Positions 9,184 to 19,432 are shown, numbered from the stretch's first letter. The stretch is 64,000 nt of DNA from Pseudomonas viridiflava (GCF_900591205.1 NZ_UUPU01000027.1:124001-188000); one strand, 5' to 3'. The notes: generated by a model from the letters alone, not told the origin. Numbers and translations: made by a program.

Positions 9184-9417
9184 TTATTGATCCTTGAGCC
9201 GCTCGGCAGCCAGCCGCTGGGCCAAGGCGTCCACATCCTTCACCGGCTCCTGCGGCATGATTTTCAGCGTCGCCTGCATCAGGCGCATCTGGCGGATAAA
9301 CCGTCGGCAGTTGGGGCAGAACATCAGGTGATGACGCACCAGCAGACGCTCGCGAAAGGTCAATTGCCCGTCGAGGTAGTCACTGGAACGCGCCACTTGT
9401 TCTTTACAGGTCAGCAT
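9184..9417 (-). CDS. Zinc-finger anti-sigma factor
   Basis: A 77-residue protein with Cys4 and H30-xxx-C34-xx-C37 (HLMFCPNC), the HxxxCxxC zinc-binding arrangement of anti-sigma zinc-finger (ZAS/zf-HC2) proteins. No membrane segment is visible, so it should be a cytoplasmic, possibly redox-responsive, inhibitor. Its ATG overlaps the stop of the sigma-factor gene by 7 bases, implying translational coupling and a direct partnership. Confidence 0.85.
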   Translation of the reverse strand: MLTCKEQVARSSDYLDGQLTFRERLLVRHHLMFCPNCRRFIRQMRLMQATLKIMPQEPVKDVDALAQRLAAERLKDQ

Positions 9418-10025
9418 TCGCCCGTTTCCTCAAAATGCTCCACCGTGGCGAAGACTTTAAGCCGTGCTCGATGCAACAGCACACGGACATTGGAGAGTGA
9501 GAGCGTCAGAAGATTACAGATCTCCTCCAGCTCCAGGCCCTGGCGTTCGCGCAGCAGCAACACGCTGCTTTGCAACTCGGACAAACTCAGCAACGTGTGC
9601 TCCAGGCAATTGCGCAGTTCATCCTCGGTCAGCAGGGCTTCCGGGGTGTCTTGGTGCCAGGCGTACGGGGCGACCGCCCAGTGACCGTCATCGGGTACAA
9701 AACGATCATCGCCGACAGTGCCATGGGGCGAGGGCAAATCATCGAGCAGCACTTCCCGGCGATTCTGCTTGTAGCGGCCTTTGGCAGCGTTGGCGGTAAT
9801 GGTCAGCAGCCAGGTCTTGAGGCTGGAACGCCCTTCAAATCGGCCCAGGTTACGCACCACCGACAGCCAGGCGTCCTGCACCACTTCGTCGGCATGGCGC
9901 TGGCCGACGATGGCATAGGCCACTGCCCGCATTGCGCTTTGATAGGTGGTGACCAATTCCCTGTAGGCCAGTTGCTCGCCCTTGAGCAGGCGTTCAAGCA
10001 GGTGCACGTCGTCCGCTGCTGCCAT
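9411..10025 (-). CDS. ECF-type RNA polymerase sigma factor
   Basis: A 204-residue sigma-70-family protein of ECF layout. Region 2 spans residues ~18-85 (YRELVTTYQSAMRAVAYAIVGQRHADEVVQDAWLSV). A variable linker follows, then region 4 near 140-195 (LLSLSELQSSVLLLRERQGLELEEICNLLTLSLSNVRVLLHRAR). The linker of about 50 residues is longer than in a minimal ECF. It is co-encoded with the downstream zinc-finger anti-sigma and lies next to a KAS III gene on the same strand, as I recall for P. aeruginosa. Its stimulus and target promoters cannot be read here. Confidence 0.9.
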   Translation of the reverse strand: MAAADDVHLLERLLKGEQLAYRELVTTYQSAMRAVAYAIVGQRHADEVVQDAWLSVVRNLGRFEGRSSLKTWLLTITANAAKGRYKQNRREVLLDDLPSPHGTVGDDRFVPDDGHWAVAPYAWHQDTPEALLTEDELRNCLEHTLLSLSELQSSVLLLRERQGLELEEICNLLTLSLSNVRVLLHRARLKVFATVEHFEETGEC

Positions 10026-10060
10026 TCAAGACCTCGATTTCAACGTGCAAACCCAATCAG

Positions 10061-10132
10061 TGTGGGAGCTGGGTCGCCTGCGATAGCGGCGGCTGATTCA
10101 CCCCCGTCATCGCAGGCAAGCCAGTTCCCACA
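10061..10132. repeat. REP-type inverted repeat pair
   Basis: A left arm starting TGTGGGAGCTGGGTCGCCTG and a right arm ending GCAAGCCAGTTCCCACA form an imperfect inverted pair of the main repeat family. It fills most of the 129-base gap between the KAS III gene and the sigma-factor gene, which are on the same strand, and so may separate their transcripts. Confidence 0.8.
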
Positions 10133-10154
10133 TTAACCGCGAGCCTCAGCAAAA

Positions 10155-11276
10155 TCAGCGTTTGCGCAGGATCACGCTGCCGATCGAATAGCCCGCGCCA
10201 AACGAACTGAGTACCGCGACGGCGCCTTTGGGCAAATCGTCCTGGTAGGTGTGGAACGCAATCACCGAACCCGCCGAGCTGGTGTTGGCGTAAGTATCGA
10301 GGATCACCGGGGCCTCTTCCACCGTGGCTTCGCGGCCCAGCAGCTTCTTCACAATCAGGTGGTTCATGCTCAGGTTAGCCTGGTGCAACCAGAAGCGCTT
10401 CACGTCGGTCACGCTCAACTGGTTTTCTTCCAGGTGCACGCCGATCAGCTCGGCCACCATCGGGCAGACATCGCGGAAGACTTTGCGACCTTCCTGCACG
10501 AACAGTTTGTCCGGCGCACCAATGCCCTCTTCCGCAGTACGGTTGAGGAAGCCGAAGTTGTTGCGGATATTATTCGAGAACTTGGTCAGCAGCTTGGTGC
10601 TCACCACGTCGAACTGGTGTTTGGAGGTGGCAAGGTCGGCGCGTTCAAGAATCACCGCCGTGGCCGCATCACCGAAGATGAAGTGGCTGTCACGGTCACG
10701 AAAATTCAGGTGGCCGGTGCAGACCTCGGGGTTGACCATCAGGATCGCCCGCGCCTGGCCCAACTGGATGCTGTTGGCGGCGTTCTGGATGCCGAAGGTC
10801 GCCGACGAGCACGCCACGTTCATGTCGAAACCGAAACCCGCAATGCCCAGGGCTTCCTGGACTTCAATGGCGATCGCCGGATAAGCGCGCTGCAGGTTGG
10901 AACAGGCAACGATCACCCCGTCGATATCCGCGGCGGTCTTGCCGGCGCGCTGCAAGGCTTGCTCGGCGGCGCCGATGGCCATCTGGCAGAGCACCGACCA
11001 TTCGTCGTTGCTGCGCTCCGGCAGGCTTGGCGCCATGCGTTGCGGGTCGAGGATACCGTCCTTGTCCATCACAAAGCGGCTCTTGATGCCGGATGCCTTT
11101 TCAATAAAGGCGGCGCTGGACTCGGTCAGCGCCTGCACCTCGCCGCGCTCGATGGCGGCGGCGTTGTCGCTGTTGAACTGCTGCACGTAGGCATTGAAAG
11201 ACTGCACCAGCTCTTCGTTGGAGATGCTGTTGGCCGGGGTGTACAGGCCAGTGCCGCTGATGACGACGTTATGCAC
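10155..11276 (-). CDS. Beta-ketoacyl-ACP synthase III (FabH-like)
   Basis: A 373-residue thiolase-fold condensing enzyme with the FabH triad: Cys156 in NVACSSATFG, His298 in WLHQANLSM and Asn331 in TYANTSSAG. It is longer than classical FabH (~320) and resembles the Pseudomonas enzyme thought to shunt medium-chain acyl-CoA from beta-oxidation into fatty-acid synthesis. That assignment is from memory of the neighbourhood. The likely start is a GTG (MHNVVISGTG) with GAGGATC about 5 bases upstream; a longer reading frame would begin inside the promoter region. A strong palindrome lies 34-51 bases upstream. Confidence 0.88.
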   Translation of the reverse strand: MHNVVISGTGLYTPANSISNEELVQSFNAYVQQFNSDNAAAIERGEVQALTESSAAFIEKASGIKSRFVMDKDGILDPQRMAPSLPERSNDEWSVLCQMAIGAAEQALQRAGKTAADIDGVIVACSNLQRAYPAIAIEVQEALGIAGFGFDMNVACSSATFGIQNAANSIQLGQARAILMVNPEVCTGHLNFRDRDSHFIFGDAATAVILERADLATSKHQFDVVSTKLLTKFSNNIRNNFGFLNRTAEEGIGAPDKLFVQEGRKVFRDVCPMVAELIGVHLEENQLSVTDVKRFWLHQANLSMNHLIVKKLLGREATVEEAPVILDTYANTSSAGSVIAFHTYQDDLPKGAVAVLSSFGAGYSIGSVILRKR

Positions 11277-11309
11277 GGTCGATCCTCTAAATCTGTCAGG
11301 CAGAAGATA

Positions 11310-11327
11310 TTGGTACAGTCGTACCAA
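11310..11327. promoter_or_regulatory. 18-bp palindromic operator candidate upstream of KAS III
   Basis: TTGGTAC-AGTC-GTACCAA has perfect 7-base arms and a 4-base centre. It lies 34 to 51 bases upstream of the KAS III GTG start, where a repressor would cover the promoter. The size and symmetry fit a TetR- or FadR-like dimer binding an acyl-CoA. No regulator gene for it is visible nearby. Confidence 0.6.
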
Positions 11328-11493
11328 ACTGTAAGTAGTTCGATGCCGTCCAGCGGCGTCAAACTGGCAACGCTTTATTCCATCTCGCCGCTGCTACGAC
11401 GATCCCGGCATTTATAACCGCGAAGTTTGCCACAAACCCTGAGATTTGGCGCCATATCCCGGATAAGCCCGTTTTACTAGCGCACATACAACC

Positions 11494-11624
11494 TGTGGCG
11501 AGCGGGCTTGCCCGCGTTGGGCTGCGAAGCGGCCCCATGCTTTCACCGCGGTGCGTCAGATAAATCCGGTCAGCAGGTTTTAGGGCTGCTGCGCAGCCCA
11601 ACGCGGGCAAGCCCGCTCGCCACA
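11494..11624. repeat. Long inverted repeat (REP-type variant) between KAS III and hrpA
   Basis: Arms 11494-11525 and 11593-11624 are perfectly complementary over 32 bases (left begins TGTGGCGAGCGGGCTTGCCC) and enclose 67 bases. It is a variant of the dispersed family with GGCGAGCGGG in place of GGGAGCTGG. The gap 11277-11675 otherwise holds the KAS III promoter palindrome and no convincing gene. Confidence 0.85.
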
Positions 11625-11675
11625 CAAGCTCCATCTGCACACACGCGTGCTCGCCACACAGGATCTGCGCCGTTG

Positions 11676-14600
11676 TCAGGCTTCGACCAGGCTCCATTGT
11701 TTGCTCAAACGCTTGTCGGAAATCGGCACTTTGGTGCCCAACTGCTGGGCAAACAACGACACGCGATATTCCTCCATCCACCAGCGGTAGAGCTCCAGCT
11801 GCGGGTCGCGCTTGCCTTCCTGGGCGTGTTTGTTCAGACGGTTCTGGTACTGCGCCCACAAGCCACCCAGCTCGCTGCTCCACACGCGGTCTTTTTGCAC
11901 CTGGCTGGGCAATTTTTCCAGGCGCAGCTCAATGGCCTTGAGGTAACGCGGCAGCTCTTTGAACCACTGCGCCGGGGTTTCCCGCACAAAGCCTGGGTAA
12001 ACCAGGTGGCTAAGTTGCTGCTTGATGTCGTTCAAGGCCACGGCCTGGGCCAGGTCAATCTTGCCTTTGAAGCGCTTTTGCAGGCCGTGCCAGAGTTTCA
12101 GCACCTCCAGGGTCAGGCGCGCCAGACGCTCGGCGTGCTCGGTCCAACTGCCGCGTTTGCGTTCAGCCAGCGCCGCCAGGCCCGCACCGTCACGCGGCAA
12201 GCTGACTTCATCTTCCAGCACGCAGCTGTCGAGGCTGGCCAGCAGAATGTCTTCGACCAACGCGTCGATGCGCCCCAGTTCGCGGTACATCAGGCCCAGT
12301 TCGGTCAGACCCGGCAATTTGCCGCGCAGGAACTTTGCCGGTTCCGCCAGTTGCTGCATCAGCAGACGCTGCAAGGCGCGACGATGCTGGAACTCGGCCT
12401 CGGCGGCGGTAGAAAAACGCCCTTCCTTGACCGTGCCGTTTTCTTCGACCAGCGCCGGGTACACCGTCATCGACAAGCCGGCGATCTTTTGCTGGGTCTT
12501 TTGCGCCACCGCCGCAAACTCCTTGGCTTGCACCGGCTGCTGGCTTTTGGCGGTTTGCGGTACGGCCAGGGCGGCCTGGCTGGCTTGCGCAAAACGCGCG
12601 GTCAGCTCGGCCAGGTCGCGACCTTCACCGAGGAACTTGCCCTCGCCGTCGACCACTTCCAGGTTCATCTTTAGGTGGTTTTCCACCTGTTGTGCGGCTT
12701 GGGCCCAGGCTTCGTCGCTGACCCGCGCACCGGTCATGCGCAGCAATTCACGGCCCAGTGCCTGGGGCAGCGAGCCCTGGCCGAATTCGATGCGTTGCAG
12801 CGCGGCCTTGACGAAATCCGGCACCGGCACAAAATTCTTGCGCAGTGCCTTGGGCAAGTTACGCACCAGGGCGATGCATTTGGCTTCGATCACGCCCGGC
12901 ACCAGCCACTCCAGGCGCTCCGGTGGCAACGCCGGCAACAGCGGCGCCGGTACGCGCAGGGTTACGCCGTCACGCGGGTGGTTGGGTTCGAAGTGGTAGT
13001 TCAAAGCCAATTCCAGATCGCCCAGTTGCAAGGTGTCCGGGTAATGCATGGCGGTGACTTCACTGGCCTCGCGGGCCAGCACGTCTTCTTCGCGCATGAT
13101 CAGCAGCTGCGGGTCTTTCTGGCTGTTGACCTTGTACCAGCTGTCGAAGGTGGCGCTCTGGTAGATCTCCGCCGGCAGGCGCGCATCGTAGAAGGCGTAC
13201 AGGGTTTCTTCGTCGGCCAGGATGTCGCGGCGCCGCGCCTTGGCTTCCAGTTCGTCGAGCTGCTCCAGCAGTTGCTGGTTGGCCGTCAGGCACTTGGCAC
13301 GGGACTGAATCTCGCCACGCACCAGGCCCTCGCGGATAAACAGCTCGCGGGACACCACCGGGTCGATCGGCCCGTAATGCACCGGCCGGCGCCCCACCAC
13401 AATCAGCCCGAACAGGGTGATCTGCTCAAACGCCACCACTTGGCCGCGCTTCTTCTCCCAATGCGGTTCGAAGTGGTTTTTCTTGATCAGGTGCCCGGCC
13501 AGCGGCTCTATCCAGTCGGCGTCGATCTTGGCGACCATGCGCGCATACAGCTTGGTGGTTTCCACCAGCTCGGCGGTCATCAGCCATTGCGGACGCTTTT
13601 TGCCGATGCCCGAAGACGGGTGAATCCAGAAGCGCCGCTGACGGGCGCCGAGGTAATCGCCGTCTTCAGTCTTCTGGCCGATCTGGCTGAGCAAGCCGGA
13701 CAACACGGCCTTGTGCAGCTTGGCAAAGTCCGCCGGTTCTTTATTGACAGTCAGCTGCATGTCGCGGCAAATCAGGCTGAGTTGGCGATGGGAGTCACGC
13801 CACTCACGCAGGCGCAGGTAGTTGAGGAAGTTCTTGCGGCACCAGTTACGCAACGGGCTGGCTGTCAATTCCTGGCGCTGCTCTTCAAAACCGCGCCACA
13901 GATTGACCAACCCGGCGAAGTCCGAATCCGGGTCTTTCCACTGTGCATGGGCCTGGTCGGCAGCTTGCTGACGCTCCGGCGGACGCTCGCGTGGGTCCTG
14001 GATCGACATGGCGCTGGCCACGATCAGCACTTCCTGCAAGCTGCCGAGCTTGGCCGCTTCGAGCAGCATGCGGCCCATGCGCGGGTCCACCGGCAGGCGT
14101 GCCAGCTGGCGGCCCAACGGCGTGAGCTGGCTGTTGCGATCAACGGCCGAGAGTTCTTGCAGCAGGTTGAAACCGTCGCTGATGGCCTTGCCATCCGGCG
14201 GCTCGATAAACGGGAAATCGGTGATCTCGCCCAGGCGCAGGTGCAGCATCTGCAAAATCACAGCGGCGAGGTTGGTGCGCAGGATTTCCGGGTCGGTAAA
14301 TTCCGGGCGCCCGACAAAGTCTTCTTCGCTGTACAAGCGGATGCAAATCCCCGGCTCGACCCGGCCGCAGCGGCCTTTACGCTGGTTGGCGCTGGCCTGA
14401 GAGATCGCCTCGATCGGCAGACGCTGCACCTTGGCGCGGTAGCTGTAGCGGCTGATGCGCGCAGTACCGCTGTCGATCACATAGCGAATGCCCGGCACGG
14501 TCAGCGAGGTTTCGGCGACGTTGGTCGCCAGCACCACACGGCGGCCAGGGTGGGACTGGAAAATCCGCTGCTGTTCGGCCGGTGACAGGCGCGCATACAG

Positions 14601-15587
14601 CGGCAGAATCTCGGTGTGCTTGAGCTGGGCCTTGCGCAGCATTTCGGCGGCGTCGCGAATCTCGCGCTCGCCCGGCAGGAACACCAACACATCCCCAGGG
14701 CTGCGGCGTTCGCTGCGCTCATAGGCGGCGATTTCGTCGAGGGTGGCGAGGATCGCCTGGTCGACGGTCAAGTCATCCTCGACGCGATTGCCCTCCTCAT
14801 CCTGTTCCAGGGTCAGCGGACGATACCAGGTGTCCACCGGGAAAGTACGACCCGACACCTCGACAATTGGCGCATCGTCGAAGTGCTTGGAAAAGCGCTC
14901 CAGGTCGATGGTCGCCGAGGTGATGATGACTTTCAGGTCGGGGCGGCGCGGCAGCAGGGTTTTCAGGTAACCCAGCAGGAAGTCGATGTTCAGGCTGCGT
15001 TCGTGGGCTTCGTCGACGATGATCGTGTCGTAGCGCTCGAGGTAGCGGTCGTTCTGGGTTTCGGCCAGCAGGATGCCGTCGGTCATCAGCTTGATCAGGG
15101 TGTTGGAATCACTCTGGTCTTCGAAACGCACTTGATAGCCGACCAGCGCGCCCAACGGCGTGGCCAGTTCTTCGGCAACCCGGCTGGCGACGCTGCGCGC
15201 AGCAATCCGGCGCGGCTGGGTATGGCCGATCAGGCCGTACTGGCCGCGACCGATCTCGAGGCAGATTTTCGGCAGCTGGGTGGTCTTGCCCGAGCCGGTT
15301 TCGCCGGCAATGATCAGCACCTGATGCTTGAGCAGCGCGTCTTTGATTTCGTCGCGCTTGGCCGCGATCGGCAGGCTGTCGTCATAGCGGATCACCGGCA
15401 GGCTGGCGCGCCGCGCCGTGACCTGGGCGCAGGACGCCTGCATGCGCGTGACCCACTGCGCCAGCTTGTCCTCGTCGGGCTTTTTACGCAGCTCGAGCAA
15501 CTGGCGCCGCAAGCGGTGGCGGTCGGCGAGCATGGCGTGATCGAGGTTTTTCAGCAGTTGGTCGATAGTGGGCGCTTGGTCAGTCAT
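11676..15587 (-). CDS. hrpA: ATP-dependent RNA helicase HrpA (DEAH box)
   Basis: A 1303-residue DEAH-box helicase. Walker A GETGSGKT lies at residues 95-102, DEAH at 192-195, the SAT motif in IITSATIDLERF, and QRKGRCGRVEPG is motif VI. The helicase core is followed by HA2/OB regions and the long C-terminal DUF3418-type extension that distinguishes bacterial HrpA from HrpB. Length is normal. It acts in cytoplasmic mRNA processing and in rescue of stalled ribosomes. The gene is followed upstream by a repeat hairpin and then aceK on the same strand. Confidence 0.96.
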   Translation of the reverse strand: MTDQAPTIDQLLKNLDHAMLADRHRLRRQLLELRKKPDEDKLAQWVTRMQASCAQVTARRASLPVIRYDDSLPIAAKRDEIKDALLKHQVLIIAGETGSGKTTQLPKICLEIGRGQYGLIGHTQPRRIAARSVASRVAEELATPLGALVGYQVRFEDQSDSNTLIKLMTDGILLAETQNDRYLERYDTIIVDEAHERSLNIDFLLGYLKTLLPRRPDLKVIITSATIDLERFSKHFDDAPIVEVSGRTFPVDTWYRPLTLEQDEEGNRVEDDLTVDQAILATLDEIAAYERSERRSPGDVLVFLPGEREIRDAAEMLRKAQLKHTEILPLYARLSPAEQQRIFQSHPGRRVVLATNVAETSLTVPGIRYVIDSGTARISRYSYRAKVQRLPIEAISQASANQRKGRCGRVEPGICIRLYSEEDFVGRPEFTDPEILRTNLAAVILQMLHLRLGEITDFPFIEPPDGKAISDGFNLLQELSAVDRNSQLTPLGRQLARLPVDPRMGRMLLEAAKLGSLQEVLIVASAMSIQDPRERPPERQQAADQAHAQWKDPDSDFAGLVNLWRGFEEQRQELTASPLRNWCRKNFLNYLRLREWRDSHRQLSLICRDMQLTVNKEPADFAKLHKAVLSGLLSQIGQKTEDGDYLGARQRRFWIHPSSGIGKKRPQWLMTAELVETTKLYARMVAKIDADWIEPLAGHLIKKNHFEPHWEKKRGQVVAFEQITLFGLIVVGRRPVHYGPIDPVVSRELFIREGLVRGEIQSRAKCLTANQQLLEQLDELEAKARRRDILADEETLYAFYDARLPAEIYQSATFDSWYKVNSQKDPQLLIMREEDVLAREASEVTAMHYPDTLQLGDLELALNYHFEPNHPRDGVTLRVPAPLLPALPPERLEWLVPGVIEAKCIALVRNLPKALRKNFVPVPDFVKAALQRIEFGQGSLPQALGRELLRMTGARVSDEAWAQAAQQVENHLKMNLEVVDGEGKFLGEGRDLAELTARFAQASQAALAVPQTAKSQQPVQAKEFAAVAQKTQQKIAGLSMTVYPALVEENGTVKEGRFSTAAEAEFQHRRALQRLLMQQLAEPAKFLRGKLPGLTELGLMYRELGRIDALVEDILLASLDSCVLEDEVSLPRDGAGLAALAERKRGSWTEHAERLARLTLEVLKLWHGLQKRFKGKIDLAQAVALNDIKQQLSHLVYPGFVRETPAQWFKELPRYLKAIELRLEKLPSQVQKDRVWSSELGGLWAQYQNRLNKHAQEGKRDPQLELYRWWMEEYRVSLFAQQLGTKVPISDKRLSKQWSLVEA

Positions 15588-15652
15588 CAGGTACTTACGA
15601 GGGCGTCTATTTATGCACGGCCGGCAAGTGTGGCAGAAAAGCAGCTATTAGC

Positions 15653-15699
15653 GTCAAGCTTCAAGCGGCAAGTAAAAGCAAACCCGCTTGAAGCTTGAC
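15653..15699. repeat. AGCTTCAAGC-family hairpin between aceK and hrpA
   Basis: Perfect 16-base arms, GTCAAGCTTCAAGCGG at 15653-15668 and its complement at 15684-15699, enclose 15 bases. The element sits just after the aceK stop (15702) and before hrpA, both on the minus strand, so it may terminate or stabilise the aceK transcript. It belongs to the same family as the elements near 9037 and 61620. Confidence 0.75.
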
Positions 15700-15701
15700 A
15701 C

Positions 15702-17417
15702 TTACAGCTGCCCCTTTCTGCGATACGGGAACACGTCGATGACCTTGCCGGCGCGAATCGCGTCCTGCAGGCCCTTCCAGTAGTCGGCGTTGTACAGCTC
15801 GCCATGCAGCTCGTCGAACAGCTTGCGCTGGCCGGCATCGGCGAACAGGAACGGCGGGAATTCTTCGGGGAACACATCCAGCGGGCCGATGGAGTACCAG
15901 GGCTCGGAGGCCATTTCATCCTCGGGGGTGCGCGGTGCGGGGATATGGCGGAAGTTGGCCTCGGTGAGAAAGCAGATTTCGTCGTAGTCGTAGAACACCA
16001 CACGGCCGTGGCGGGTGACGCCGAAGTTTTTCAGCAGCATATCGCCAGGAAAAATATTCGCCGCCGCCAGTTGTTTGATGGCCAGGCCGTAGTCCTCCAG
16101 GGCTTCGCGCACCTGGGCGGGGTTGGCGTTGTCGAGGTAGAGGTTGAGCGGGGTCATGCGCCGTTCGGTCCAGCAGTGGCGGATCAGCACCGTGTCGCCC
16201 TCAACCTCGACGGTGCCGGCAGCCACTTCCAGCAGCTCGGCCAGGCACTCGGGTTCGAACTTGCTCAGGGGAAAACGGAAATCGGCGAACTCCTGGGTGT
16301 CGGCCATGCGCCCCACCCGGTCGACGCTTTTGACCAGGCGGTACTTCTCGATCACCGTGGCGCGGTTGACGTTTTTCGACGGTGAAAACCGGTCCTTGAT
16401 GATCTTGAACACGGTGTTGAAGCCCGGCAGGGTGAACACGCTCATCACCATGCCACGCACGCCGGGCGCCATGATAAAGCGGTCGTCGGTGGTGGCCAGG
16501 TGGTTGATCAGCGCACGGTAGAACTCCGATTTACCATGCTTGTAGAAGCCGATCGAGGTGTACAGCTCAGCGATATGCTTGCCCGGCAGGATGCGCTTGA
16601 GAAAGCCGATAAATTCGGCAGGCACCGGCACGTCGACCATGAAGTAGGAACGGGTGAACGAGAAGATGATCGACACGTCGGCTTCGTCGGTGATCAGCGC
16701 ATCAATCTGAATGCCCTGCCCTTCACGGTGCAGCAGCGGGATCACCAGCGGCCATTGTTCGTCGCGGGTGTAAATGCGCCCGACCAGGTAAGCGCCCTTG
16801 TTGCGGTAGAGCACCGAAGAAAACAGCTCGACGTTGAGGTCCGGGTCCTTGCACACCCAGTCCGGCAGGTTTTCGCGCAGTTGCACTTCGAGGCGGCGCA
16901 GGTCGGCGTCCAGGTCGGCGTAGGGCTCGCTGAAACGGTAGTCGGCAAACATCTGCGCGAGCATCTCGGCGATCTGGCCGCCCGGTGTGTAGGTGCGCGT
17001 CTGCGCCGCCCGTGCCCGGCGCAGGCTGGGCCGGGTGGTGTGGATAAACATGCAGCCGTCGCTGATCAGGTCATGGCTGAACAGCCCGCAGAAGATCGAG
17101 TTGTACCAGGTCTCGGACAATTCATCGTCAAAACGCAGGTCGATCAGGCCGATGTAGGCGTTTTTCACCAGCGGCCACACGTCTATATCCAGCAACGTGC
17201 CACCCTCGAAGTTGGCCCGCAGGCGTGCGCTCACTTCGCTGACCTTTTCTTCGTACAGGTTGATCCGCGCCGCCGACGCCGCCTGCCCCTGCTGCCACTG
17301 AGCCTTCTCAAAACGCTCGCGAGCGCCATCGGTAATCTGGCGAAAGTGTTCGCGGTAATCGTCGAACCCTTCGAGGATCGTGCGGGCTATGGCGAGGGCG
17401 GGCGTGGTCTGCGACAT
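15702..17417 (-). CDS. aceK: Isocitrate dehydrogenase kinase/phosphatase
   Basis: A 571-residue bifunctional enzyme that phosphorylates and dephosphorylates isocitrate dehydrogenase, switching carbon between the TCA cycle and the glyoxylate shunt. Family hallmarks are [17 protein letters not shown] near residues 315-331 (ATP-binding loop), [20 protein letters not shown], and [26 protein letters not shown] near 455-480 carrying the catalytic aspartates. Length is typical. It is not next to aceA or aceB here, unlike the enteric operon, so it has its own promoter in the 389-base gap upstream. Confidence 0.96.
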   Translation of the reverse strand: MSQTTPALAIARTILEGFDDYREHFRQITDGARERFEKAQWQQGQAASAARINLYEEKVSEVSARLRANFEGGTLLDIDVWPLVKNAYIGLIDLRFDDELSETWYNSIFCGLFSHDLISDGCMFIHTTRPSLRRARAAQTRTYTPGGQIAEMLAQMFADYRFSEPYADLDADLRRLEVQLRENLPDWVCKDPDLNVELFSSVLYRNKGAYLVGRIYTRDEQWPLVIPLLHREGQGIQIDALITDEADVSIIFSFTRSYFMVDVPVPAEFIGFLKRILPGKHIAELYTSIGFYKHGKSEFYRALINHLATTDDRFIMAPGVRGMVMSVFTLPGFNTVFKIIKDRFSPSKNVNRATVIEKYRLVKSVDRVGRMADTQEFADFRFPLSKFEPECLAELLEVAAGTVEVEGDTVLIRHCWTERRMTPLNLYLDNANPAQVREALEDYGLAIKQLAAANIFPGDMLLKNFGVTRHGRVVFYDYDEICFLTEANFRHIPAPRTPEDEMASEPWYSIGPLDVFPEEFPPFLFADAGQRKLFDELHGELYNADYWKGLQDAIRAGKVIDVFPYRRKGQL

Positions 17418-17806
17418 GCGGGAAACCTCTACGGGTATCTGGAAGCCCTGAGCTTAGCCAGTGTACGCAACCACGAGAAGGCTCATTTTGCGCGCTCGGC
17501 TGTACAACTCCGTTCACTTTGTACATTTATTATCAATTTTTATAAGTCGACCATGCAGTCAATAAACGCACCAGAAAGTTGCACGGCGTTTTAGCTGCAA
17601 TCCAGCAAACCCGTGGCCTGGCGCTTTGCTGGCGAGACGTGCACGCCCAACCCGCCGGCAGCCTTATGTAACTGTCTTGATACACCCTAAGGGAAACCCT
17701 GATTACCACCTTAATGGCACTTTGATATATAGCGCGCCCTTTCCCACCCTAACAAGGTCCAAAGACCGATCCGGGAACAGGTTTTAATCGCCCAAGGAGC
17801 ATTGAG
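17418..17806. other. Intergenic region between divergent aceK and chemoreceptor genes
   Basis: No gene is seen. The aceK side (17500-17545) is AT-rich with two TGTACA-like words (CTGTACAACT and TTTGTACATT) about 20 bases apart, a possible regulatory pair. The chemoreceptor side carries a candidate promoter listed separately. Confidence 0.5.
17703..17731 (+). promoter_or_regulatory. Candidate sigma-70 promoter of the chemoreceptor gene
   Basis: TTACCA (17703-17708), a 17-base spacer and TATATA (17726-17731) give a plausible -35/-10 pair about 75 bases before the ATG at 17807. Each hexamer matches consensus at 4 of 6 positions, so this is tentative. No clear sigma-28 motif was found. Confidence 0.35.
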
Positions 17807-19432
17807 ATGTCATTGAGGAATATGCGGATCGGTCTGCGCGCCAGTCTGAGTTTTGGGGTTTTGGCCAGCATGCTGGTGATTGTCGGGCTGTTTGGCCTGG
17901 GACAGATGGCCAAGTTGCGCGAAAGCGCGCTGGTGATCGAGGACTCATGGATGCCAAGCATCGAGAGCGTCCACGATATCGCCGCCTACGTGGCCGCCAT
18001 TCGCCTGGAGGGCCTGCGCCTGGTGACCACCGACGAATCGCGGATCCGCGACACCAGTAGAAGCCTGATTGCCCGCGACACCCGCGAACTGCAAGCGCTG
18101 CTGGACGGTCACGAAGCCCTGTTGAGCAACCAGGAAGAAGGCGAAATGCTCAAGCAGGTCAAAGCCAACGTTGCGACTTACCTGAGCATCATCACCCAGA
18201 TGGTGACGCTGGTGGACAAGGAGCAGCAACAAGATGCGATTGACCTGCTCACCACCCGCCTGGCGCCCCAGGGTAACGTCCTCACCCAGAACCTCGAAGA
18301 CATGATCACCTTCAACCAGAAAGGCGTGGAAGCGGCTACCCAATCGGCTGGGCAAGCCTATTCCAACGCGCAGTGGATTGTCGGCCTGATCATCGTCGCC
18401 GCACTGATCGCCACCTTGCTGCTGGCCTGGCTGTTGACCCGCAGCATTACCGCGCCGCTGGGCCAGGCGCTGCGTGTGGCACGCACCATCGCCGCTGGCG
18501 ACTTGAGCCAGCCCATCGCAGTACACGGCAGCGACGAACCGGCGCAACTGCTGACGGCGCTGGCGACCATGCAGGCACAGTTGCAAACCACCATCCGCGG
18601 CATCAGTGAGTCGGCGCAACAGCTGGCCTCGGCTGCCGAAGAAATGAGTTCGGTCATGGAGCAAAGCACCCGTGGCCTGCAGGCGCAGAACGATGAAATC
18701 GAACAGGCCGCCACCGCCGTCACCGAGATGAGCGCGGCCGTGGACGAGGTGGCGGGCAATGCGGTGTCCAGTGCCGAAGCCTCCAAAGCCTCCGATGAAG
18801 ACAGCAAGCACGGCCACTACCAGATCAGCGAAACCATCAGCTCGATCCAGAACCTGGTGGATGAAGTACTCGGCGCCTCCAATAAAGCCGAGGGTCTGGC
18901 GGTGCAAGCCCAGGACATCAGCAAAGTGCTGGAAGTGATTCGCGGCATTGCCGGGCAAACCAACCTGCTGGCGCTCAACGCCGCCATCGAAGCCGCCCGC
19001 GCCGGTGAGGCCGGGCGTGGTTTTGCGGTGGTGGCCGATGAAGTGCGCTCGCTGGCCCAGCGCACGCAAGACTCTACCGAAGAAATCGAGCAGATGATCA
19101 CCGGCATTCAGCAAGGCACCCAGGACACGGTTGAAGCACTCAACAGCAGCGCCGAACACGCAGGCCAAACCCTGCAACGGGCCAACAGCGCCGGGAACGC
19201 CCTGGAAAAAATCACTGCTGCCATTTCGCAGATCAGCGATCGCAACCTGGTGATCGCCAGCGCCGCCGAGCAACAGGCGCTGGTAGCACGTGATGTGGAC
19301 CGCAGCCTGGTGAATATTCGCGACCTGTCCACCCAGACCGCCGCCGGCGCCACGCAGACCTCGGCCGCAAGCCAGGAGCTGTCACGCCTGGCGGTGGACC
19401 TCAATGGCATGGTGACGCGGTTTGTCGTGTAA
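17807..19432 (+). CDS. Methyl-accepting chemotaxis protein
   Basis: A 541-residue chemoreceptor. Membrane segment 1 is near residues 8-31, with a periplasmic four-helix-type sensor of about 155 residues, membrane segment 2 at ~189-212 and HAMP at ~212-265. The coiled-coil signalling domain has a tip near 377-420 ([40 protein letters not shown]). A ribosome site AAGGAG precedes the ATG. The sensor resembles those for small ligands such as dicarboxylates or aspartate, but the ligand cannot be inferred. It is monocistronic, followed by an unrelated transporter. Confidence 0.93.
   Translation: MSLRNMRIGLRASLSFGVLASMLVIVGLFGLGQMAKLRESALVIEDSWMPSIESVHDIAAYVAAIRLEGLRLVTTDESRIRDTSRSLIARDTRELQALLDGHEALLSNQEEGEMLKQVKANVATYLSIITQMVTLVDKEQQQDAIDLLTTRLAPQGNVLTQNLEDMITFNQKGVEAATQSAGQAYSNAQWIVGLIIVAALIATLLLAWLLTRSITAPLGQALRVARTIAAGDLSQPIAVHGSDEPAQLLTALATMQAQLQTTIRGISESAQQLASAAEEMSSVMEQSTRGLQAQNDEIEQAATAVTEMSAAVDEVAGNAVSSAEASKASDEDSKHGHYQISETISSIQNLVDEVLGASNKAEGLAVQAQDISKVLEVIRGIAGQTNLLALNAAIEAARAGEAGRGFAVVADEVRSLAQRTQDSTEEIEQMITGIQQGTQDTVEALNSSAEHAGQTLQRANSAGNALEKITAAISQISDRNLVIASAAEQQALVARDVDRSLVNIRDLSTQTAAGATQTSAASQELSRLAVDLNGMVTRFVV

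Noticed and set aside
12675..14585. 636-codon plus-strand open frame opposite hrpA
   Set aside because: A high-GC antisense shadow of the HrpA gene with no recognisable domain.
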